Part shown: one piece after another, positions 59,148-64,000 of the stretch
Layout: every line of letters begins with the position of its first letter
Numbering within the stretch: position 1 is the first letter of the stretch
Assembly (NCBI RefSeq): GCF_029894125.1
Contig: NZ_JARXYZ010000021.1
Location: forward strand, 78,655 to 142,654
DNA from: Kitasatospora sp. MAA19
Lineage (GTDB): Bacteria; Actinomycetota; Actinomycetes; Streptomycetales; Streptomycetaceae
DNA: 64,000 nt
Direction: 5' to 3'
Translations under genes and position numbers: made by a program
The notes under the pieces: model-generated
What the model saw: the letters and a program-made list of their open reading frames with translations, nothing else
Databases searched by the model: none
What the model was told of the DNA's origin: nothing

Positions 59148-60538
59148 CCGCCGCCCCGGCGTCGGTCGGCAACGCGCACACCGGCGATACCGGCGGTGCC
59201 GTCGCCACCGACGGTACCGACGCCACCGGCGGCAGCAGCCTCGCCGCGGACCGCCGCGCCCTGGCCGACGCCGCCGACCGGGCCGAGGACGCGCTGGCCG
59301 CCCTGCCCGTGCCCGCCGAGCGCACCCCCGCCCAGCACGCGCTCGCCACCGACGCCAAGAACGCCGTCCGCACTGTGCGCGGCCGGTTCCTGCGGCTGCA
59401 CGGCGAGACCGTCTACCGGCAGCTGACCGACGGTCACACCCTGGACCTGCGGCTGCCCGAGCTTGTCGTCGGCGCCACCGAAAGCTGGCCCGGACTGCTC
59501 CCCGGCGCCGAGTCGATGGCGGTCGAGCAGGGCCGGCTCCAGGCCGAGAAGGAGGGCCTGGAGATCGACCAGGGCCTCTTCCTGCGCGAGCTGCTCCGCT
59601 CGCCCGGCTCCGGCCGGCACCTGATCGACGCGATGGCGCTGCCCACGGCCCGCGCCCTCGACCTGCTGCCCGAGTTCCGCCGCACCGGCACCCTCGACCT
59701 CGGCTCCGTCCGGCTGGAGCGGCGTGACGGCGCCGCCCACCTCACCATGTGCCGCACCGACTGCCTCAACGCCGAGGACAACCAGCAGGTCGAGGACATG
59801 GAGACCGCCGTCGACCTCGCCCTGCTGGACCCGGAGGTCCGGGTCGGTCTGCTGCGCGGCGGCGAGATGACTCACCCCCGCTACCGGGGCCGCCGGGTCT
59901 TCAGCGCCGGCATCAACCTCAAGAGCCTGCACACCGGCCGGATCTCGCTGGTCGACTTCCTGCTCCGGCGCGAACTCGGCTATCTCAACAAGATCTTCCG
60001 GGGGCTCCGGGTCGAGCACTCCGGCGCCTGGCACACGCCCGTCATCGAGAAGCCGTGGGTGGCGGCCGTCGACACCTTCGCCATCGGCGGCGGCGCCCAG
60101 CTGCTGATGATCTTCGACCGGGTGGTCGCCGCGTCCGACTCCTACGTCAGCCTGCCGGCCGCCCAGGAGGGCATCGTGCCCGGCGCCGGCAACCTGCGGC
60201 TCGGCCGGCTGGCCGGCGGCCGGGTCTCGCGGCAGGTGGTGCTCTGGGGCCGCCGGATCCACGCCACCGAGCCCGACGCCCGGCTGCTGCTCGACGAGGT
60301 CGTCGAACCGGATCTGATGGACCGCGCCGTGGCCGAATCCCTCGAACGGCTCGACAGCCCCGCCGTGGTCACCAACCGCCGGATGCTCAACCTCGCGGAG
60401 GAGCCGCCGGAGCAGTTCCGGCAGTACATGGCCGAGTTCGCCATGCAGCAGGCCCTGCGCCTCTACAGCCAGGACGTGATCGGCAAGGTCGGCCGCTTCT
60501 CCGCGGCCGCCACCACTGCCGCTGCTGCTGCCGTCTGA
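59144..60538 (+). CDS. dpgC: 3,5-dihydroxyphenylacetyl-CoA 1,2-dioxygenase
   Basis: A 464-residue cofactor-independent dioxygenase of the crotonase fold that turns 3,5-dihydroxyphenylacetyl-CoA into 3,5-dihydroxyphenylglyoxylate with O2. An N-terminal helical domain (about 1-185) precedes the crotonase core with HLTMCRTDCLNAEDNQQ, GRRVFSAGINLKSLH (oxyanion loop) and FAIGGGAQLLMIFDRVVA. The first 30 residues are a Gly/Thr/Ala-rich extension. Start overlap with dpgB and matching length support the call. Its product is the substrate of HpgT. Confidence 0.93.
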   Translation: MTAAPASVGNAHTGDTGGAVATDGTDATGGSSLAADRRALADAADRAEDALAALPVPAERTPAQHALATDAKNAVRTVRGRFLRLHGETVYRQLTDGHTLDLRLPELVVGATESWPGLLPGAESMAVEQGRLQAEKEGLEIDQGLFLRELLRSPGSGRHLIDAMALPTARALDLLPEFRRTGTLDLGSVRLERRDGAAHLTMCRTDCLNAEDNQQVEDMETAVDLALLDPEVRVGLLRGGEMTHPRYRGRRVFSAGINLKSLHTGRISLVDFLLRRELGYLNKIFRGLRVEHSGAWHTPVIEKPWVAAVDTFAIGGGAQLLMIFDRVVAASDSYVSLPAAQEGIVPGAGNLRLGRLAGGRVSRQVVLWGRRIHATEPDARLLLDEVVEPDLMDRAVAESLERLDSPAVVTNRRMLNLAEEPPEQFRQYMAEFAMQQALRLYSQDVIGKVGRFSAAATTAAAAAV

Positions 60539-60638
60539 CCGTCCGCCACCGATCGGCCACCGGCCGACCACCAGCCGGCCACCGCCGCCCGGACGGTGGT
60601 CGGCGGACCCACGTACCCCCAGAAGAGCCGGAGAGCCG

Positions 60639-61448
60639 ATGGAGCTGGCAGACCTCACCCGGATCCGCTACGAGAAGCACGGCCGCGTCGCCCGCGTGAC
60701 GCTCGACCGACCCGACCGCCTGAACGCGATGGACCTCCGCACGCACGAGGAGCTCGCCCTGGTCTGGGACGACTTCGAGCAGGACGACGAGCTCTGGCTC
60801 GCCGTGCTCACCGGCGCCGGGGAGCGCGCCTTCTCCGCCGGCCAGGACCTCAAGGAGCTCGCCGCCCGGATCGCCGACGGCAGCAACACCCCCGCCACCT
60901 TCGGCAGCCGCGGCAAACCCGGCTGGCCCCGGCTCACCGAGCGGTTCGAGCTGGCCAAGCCCGTGATCGCCCGGGTCAACGGCCACGCCTTCGGCGGCGG
61001 CTTCGAGCTGGCACTCGCCTGCGACATCGTCGTCGCCGCCGACACCGCCACGTTCGCCCTCCCCGAGGCCAGGCTCGGCCTGATCGCCGGGGCCGGCGGC
61101 GTCTTCCGGCTCACCCGGCAGGCCCCCTACCGGGCCGCCCTCGGCCACCTGATCACCGGTCGCCCGATGACCGCCGCCCGGGCCCACGCACTCGGCCTGG
61201 TCAACGAGGTGGTGCCGGCCGCCGAACTGGACGCCTGCGTGGACACCTGGGTCACGGACATCCTCGGCTGCGCCCCGCTCGCGGTCCGCGCGATCAAGGA
61301 GGCGGCCGCCGCGGCCGCGACCATGCCCCTGGAGCAGGCGTTCCGGACCCGCTTCCCGCGGGAGGAGCGCCGCATGCACAGCGAGGACGCGGACGAGGGC
61401 CCCCGCGCCTTCGTCGAGAAGCGGCCCCCGCGCTGGCAGGGCCGGTAG
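60639..61448 (+). CDS. dpgD: Dpg biosynthesis enoyl-CoA hydratase DpgD
   Basis: A 269-residue canonical crotonase. The CoA/oxyanion segments GERAFSAGQDLKELAAR and GHAFGGGFELALACDIVVAA and the active-site ARLGLIAGAGG are intact. Together with DpgB it raises the yield of dihydroxyphenylacetyl-CoA by promoting dehydration. ATG 60639 has GGAG 7 bases upstream; the 100-base gap after dpgC contains partly inverted GTCCGCC/GGCGGAC repeats that might form a weak hairpin. Confidence 0.9.
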   Translation: MELADLTRIRYEKHGRVARVTLDRPDRLNAMDLRTHEELALVWDDFEQDDELWLAVLTGAGERAFSAGQDLKELAARIADGSNTPATFGSRGKPGWPRLTERFELAKPVIARVNGHAFGGGFELALACDIVVAADTATFALPEARLGLIAGAGGVFRLTRQAPYRAALGHLITGRPMTAARAHALGLVNEVVPAAELDACVDTWVTDILGCAPLAVRAIKEAAAAAATMPLEQAFRTRFPREERRMHSEDADEGPRAFVEKRPPRWQGR

Positions 61449-61740
61449 GCCGGCCGGGGTCATCTCGTTCGTCGAGACTTAACGCCGAATTCACCTGACG
61501 TGCACCTGTGGTGACGGTTCGTCAGGCAGCGTCTCGACGGCGGAGCGTGATCAACGACAGCCGGGCCCGTCCTCGCCCTCGGCCCGCTCCGTCCCCGCCG
61601 TGCACCACCCCTCGCCGCACCACCTTTCACCCGTGGAACCCTCCACCCGCACCACCCCCTTCGGCCCGCGCGCGGCCGAGGTCGATCGGTCGACGCCGCC
61701 CTGTCGCAGCGGCCCTGGTAAACGAACCGGAGCAATGAAG
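61449..61740. other. Intergenic region before the cluster II NRPS
   Basis: About 290 bases without a gene. It contains an inverted repeat CCTGACG...CGTCAGG (about 61493-61526) and a Pro/C-rich stretch. A separate promoter for the NRPS could lie here, but none is clear. Confidence 0.4.
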
Positions 61741-64000
61741 ATGTCGGACACCCAGACCGCCTCCTGGCCGCTGATGGCCGGACAGTCCGGCATGTGGTTC
61801 GCCCAGCACCTGGACCCCTCGAACCCGGCCTACCAGATCGCCGAGTGCCTGGAGATCCACGGCCCGGTCGACACCGAGCTGTTCCAGGCCGCCCTGCGCC
61901 GGCTCGTCGCCGAGACGGAGATGCTGCGCCTGCGCTTCACCCGGAGCGGCGGCGAGGTGCGCCAGGTCGTCGCCCCGGTACCCGACTCCCCCGTCCAGGT
62001 ACGGGACGTCGGCGCCGAGCCCGACCCGTGGGCCGCCGTCCAGGACTGGATGCGGGTGGACCTCGCCCATCCGGTCGACCTGGAACGCGGACCGGCCTAC
62101 GAGATGGCGCTCTTCCCGGCCGGCGACCGGTTCTTCTGGTACCAGCGCGGCCACCACGCGGCCGGCGACGCCTACACCGGCGCCCTCCTCGCCGCCCGCG
62201 TCGCCGAGATCTACACCGCCCTGGTCGAGGGACGCCCCGCCCGCGACCCACTGCCGCCTTACCAGAAGCTGCTGGCGGAGGAGGCGGCCTACCGCACCTC
62301 CGAACAGTTCGCCACCGACCGCCGGTACTGGACGGAACAGTTCGCCGACCACCCGGAGGCCGTCAGCCTCGGCGGACGCTTCGCCCCCGCCGCCCACGCC
62401 TGCATCCGCCACATCGAGGACATCGCGCCCGCGACGGCCGACCGGCTGCGCACCGCCGCCCGTCGGCTCAGGACCAGCCTGCCCGTCCTCATCATGGCCG
62501 CGACCGCCCTCTACACCCACCGGCTCACCGGGGCCGAGGACCTCGTCCTCGGCCTCCCCGTGGCCGGCCGCAGCACCGCGCTCCAGCGCAGCACCCCCGG
62601 GATGCTCGCCAACGTCCTGCCGATCCGCCTCACCGTCCGCCCCGGCACCTCGCTCACCGACCTCACCCGCCAGGCCAGCAGCACCATGCGCCAGGCCCTG
62701 CGCCACCAGCGCTACCGCTACGAGGACCTCCAGCGCGACCTCAACCTGGTCGGCGCCGGCGACGCCCGCCTGTTCGGCACGCTCGTCAACGTGATGGCCT
62801 TCGACTACGACCTGCGCTTCGCCGGGCACCCCACCACCGCGCACAGCCTCACCAACGGCTCCGTCGACGACCTGTCGTTCGTGGTCTACGACCGGGGGGC
62901 CGACAAGGGCATGCAGCTCGTCGTCAACGCGAACCCCGGCGTATACGACCCGGCCGACGCCGCCGACCACGCCCGGCGGCTCGCCCGCCTGCTGGAGACG
63001 CTGGCGGACCTCGACGAACCGGCTCTCCCGCTCGCCCGGGTCGATCTGCTCGGCCCGGCCGAGCGGGAACGGGTGTTGGAGGGGTGGAACGACACGGCGG
63101 CCGAGGTCCCGGCGGGCACCCTGCCCGAACTGTTCGAGGCCCGCGTGGCACAGACACCGGACGCGGTGGCGGTGGTCTTCGAGGACGAATCACTCACCTA
63201 CGCGGAGCTGAACGCGCGGGCCAACCAGGTCGCGCACCTGCTCACCGAGCAGGGTGTCGGCCCCGAGACGGTGGTACCCGTCCTGATGGAACGCTCCATC
63301 GAGATGGTCACCGCGCTCCTCGGCATCCTCAAGGCCGGCGGCGCCTACCTGCCCGTCGACCCCGACTACCCCACCGAGCGCATCGACTACCTGCTCGGCC
63401 AGGCCGGTGCTCCGATCACCCTTGACCGCAGCGTCCTTGAGACGGCGTCGAGCCACCCGACAACGAACCCGACAGGCCGGACCCTGTCCCCTGAGCACCC
63501 GGCGTACGTCATCTTCACCTCCGGCTCCACCGGCCGCCCCAAGGGCGTCGTCGTCCCCCACGCCGGAATCGTCAACCGCCTCACCTGGATGCAACACGCC
63601 TACGGCCTCACCGCTGACGACCGGGTCCTGCAGAAGACACCATTCGGCTTCGACGTCTCCGTATGGGAGTTCTTCTGGACCCTCCTCGAAGGCGCCACCC
63701 TCGTCATCGCCCGACCCGGCGGCCACCGCGAACCCGCCTACCTCGCCAAGCTGATCCAAGACGAAGGGGTGACCATCACCCACTTCGTGCCGTCCATGCT
63801 CCAGGTCTTCCTCCAGGAACCCACCGCCACCACCTGCACCACCCTGCGCGCCGTCCTCTCCAGCGGCGAAGCCCTCCCCACAGACCTCCAGAACACCTTC
63901 ACCCACACCCTCGGCACCACCCCCCTCCACAACCTCTACGGACCCACCGAAGCCTCCGTCGACGTCACCGCCTGGACCTGCACCAACGACACCACCCACA
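61741..64000 (+). CDS. NRPS, first module C-A(Ser), continues beyond window
   Basis: The frame is open to the right edge (about 753 residues seen). The condensation domain resembles that of enterobactin synthase EntF: LMAGQSGMWFAQHLDP start, WYQRGHHAAGDAYTG at the active site and LFGTLVNVMAFDYDL later. The motif reads HHxxxDA instead of HHxxxDG. The adenylation domain that follows (TSGSTGRPKG near residue 595) has pocket residues DVWHLSLVD, the serine code (DVWHLSLIDK). EntF-type domains accept an aryl or acyl starter in trans, so an upstream starter is likely. ATG 61741 is 8 bases after GGAG; ATG 61735 is too close. It follows dpgD and should use Dpg in a later module. Confidence 0.9.
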   Translation, partial: MSDTQTASWPLMAGQSGMWFAQHLDPSNPAYQIAECLEIHGPVDTELFQAALRRLVAETEMLRLRFTRSGGEVRQVVAPVPDSPVQVRDVGAEPDPWAAVQDWMRVDLAHPVDLERGPAYEMALFPAGDRFFWYQRGHHAAGDAYTGALLAARVAEIYTALVEGRPARDPLPPYQKLLAEEAAYRTSEQFATDRRYWTEQFADHPEAVSLGGRFAPAAHACIRHIEDIAPATADRLRTAARRLRTSLPVLIMAATALYTHRLTGAEDLVLGLPVAGRSTALQRSTPGMLANVLPIRLTVRPGTSLTDLTRQASSTMRQALRHQRYRYEDLQRDLNLVGAGDARLFGTLVNVMAFDYDLRFAGHPTTAHSLTNGSVDDLSFVVYDRGADKGMQLVVNANPGVYDPADAADHARRLARLLETLADLDEPALPLARVDLLGPAERERVLEGWNDTAAEVPAGTLPELFEARVAQTPDAVAVVFEDESLTYAELNARANQVAHLLTEQGVGPETVVPVLMERSIEMVTALLGILKAGGAYLPVDPDYPTERIDYLLGQAGAPITLDRSVLETASSHPTTNPTGRTLSPEHPAYVIFTSGSTGRPKGVVVPHAGIVNRLTWMQHAYGLTADDRVLQKTPFGFDVSVWEFFWTLLEGATLVIARPGGHREPAYLAKLIQDEGVTITHFVPSMLQVFLQEPTATTCTTLRAVLSSGEALPTDLQNTFTHTLGTTPLHNLYGPTEASVDVTAWTCTNDTTH

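Noticed and set aside
55760..61448. 4-hydroxyphenylglycine biosynthesis
   Set aside because: HpgT serves both routes, but no 4-hydroxymandelate synthase or oxidase gene is visible here; only Dpg synthesis is supported.
1..64000. tRNA genes, CRISPR arrays, insertion sequences and attachment sites
   Set aside because: No tRNA-like cloverleaf, spaced direct repeats of CRISPR type, transposase or integrase gene was recognised; the tandem repeats found are short and simple.

Overview
The window is very GC-rich DNA with strong G/C bias at codon third positions. It carries GTG/TTG starts, SARP-type and SpoIIE-type regulators, Tat and Sec secreted proteins and MbtH proteins, so it comes from an actinomycete, most likely Streptomyces or a close relative such as Kitasatospora. 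It holds two neighbouring non-ribosomal peptide (NRPS) gene clusters separated by about 11 kb of housekeeping and regulatory genes. No rRNA, tRNA, CRISPR array or transposase was seen.

Cluster I (about 5.5-41 kb) is an almost unbroken minus-strand operon with many ATGA/GTGA overlaps. In transcription order it encodes: an XRE/NB-ARC regulator (41.2-39.9 kb); a precursor cassette of two glutamate mutase subunits, an asparaginyl-tRNA-synthetase-like ligase and a GltB-like FMN protein (39.7-35.6 kb); three NRPS proteins, A-T-C-A-T, C-A-T-C and A-T (35.5-24.4 kb); a type II thioesterase, a P450, an MbtH protein and an Fe(II)/2-oxoglutarate hydroxylase (24.4-21.1 kb); a 4451-residue NRPS, (C-A-T)x4-TE; an MFS exporter; and a dimethylargininase-like hydrolase. 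A colinear reading gives an eight-residue peptide. Specificity pockets read by eye are: unassigned, unassigned, Thr-like, Gln-like, beta-branched aliphatic, then three acidic pockets that suggest cationic residues. A divergently placed SARP-NB-ARC-TPR regulator (1.9-5.1 kb) is a plausible activator.

The middle (41.6-53.4 kb) holds genes without an obvious biosynthetic link: two small secreted proteins (one frameshifted), a HelR-like RNA-polymerase-recycling ATPase, a GNAT, a deaminase, a luciferase-like oxidoreductase, an Lrp/AsnC regulator, a membrane SpoIIE-type phosphatase, an unusual fusion of a squalene/phytoene-synthase-like domain with a complete cis-prenyltransferase, and a Tat-exported protein.

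Cluster II (53.5 kb to beyond the right edge) has a cysteate-synthase-like PLP enzyme, its own MbtH protein, and the operon hpgT-dpgA-dpgB-dpgC-dpgD, which makes 3,5-dihydroxyphenylglycine from malonyl-CoA. It then enters an NRPS whose first module has an EntF-like condensation domain and a serine-type adenylation domain. No 4-hydroxyphenylglycine genes are present in the window. The possible pairing of cysteate, Dpg and Ser, and the glutamate mutase/ligase/GltB-like cassette of cluster I, are the most interesting chemical hints.
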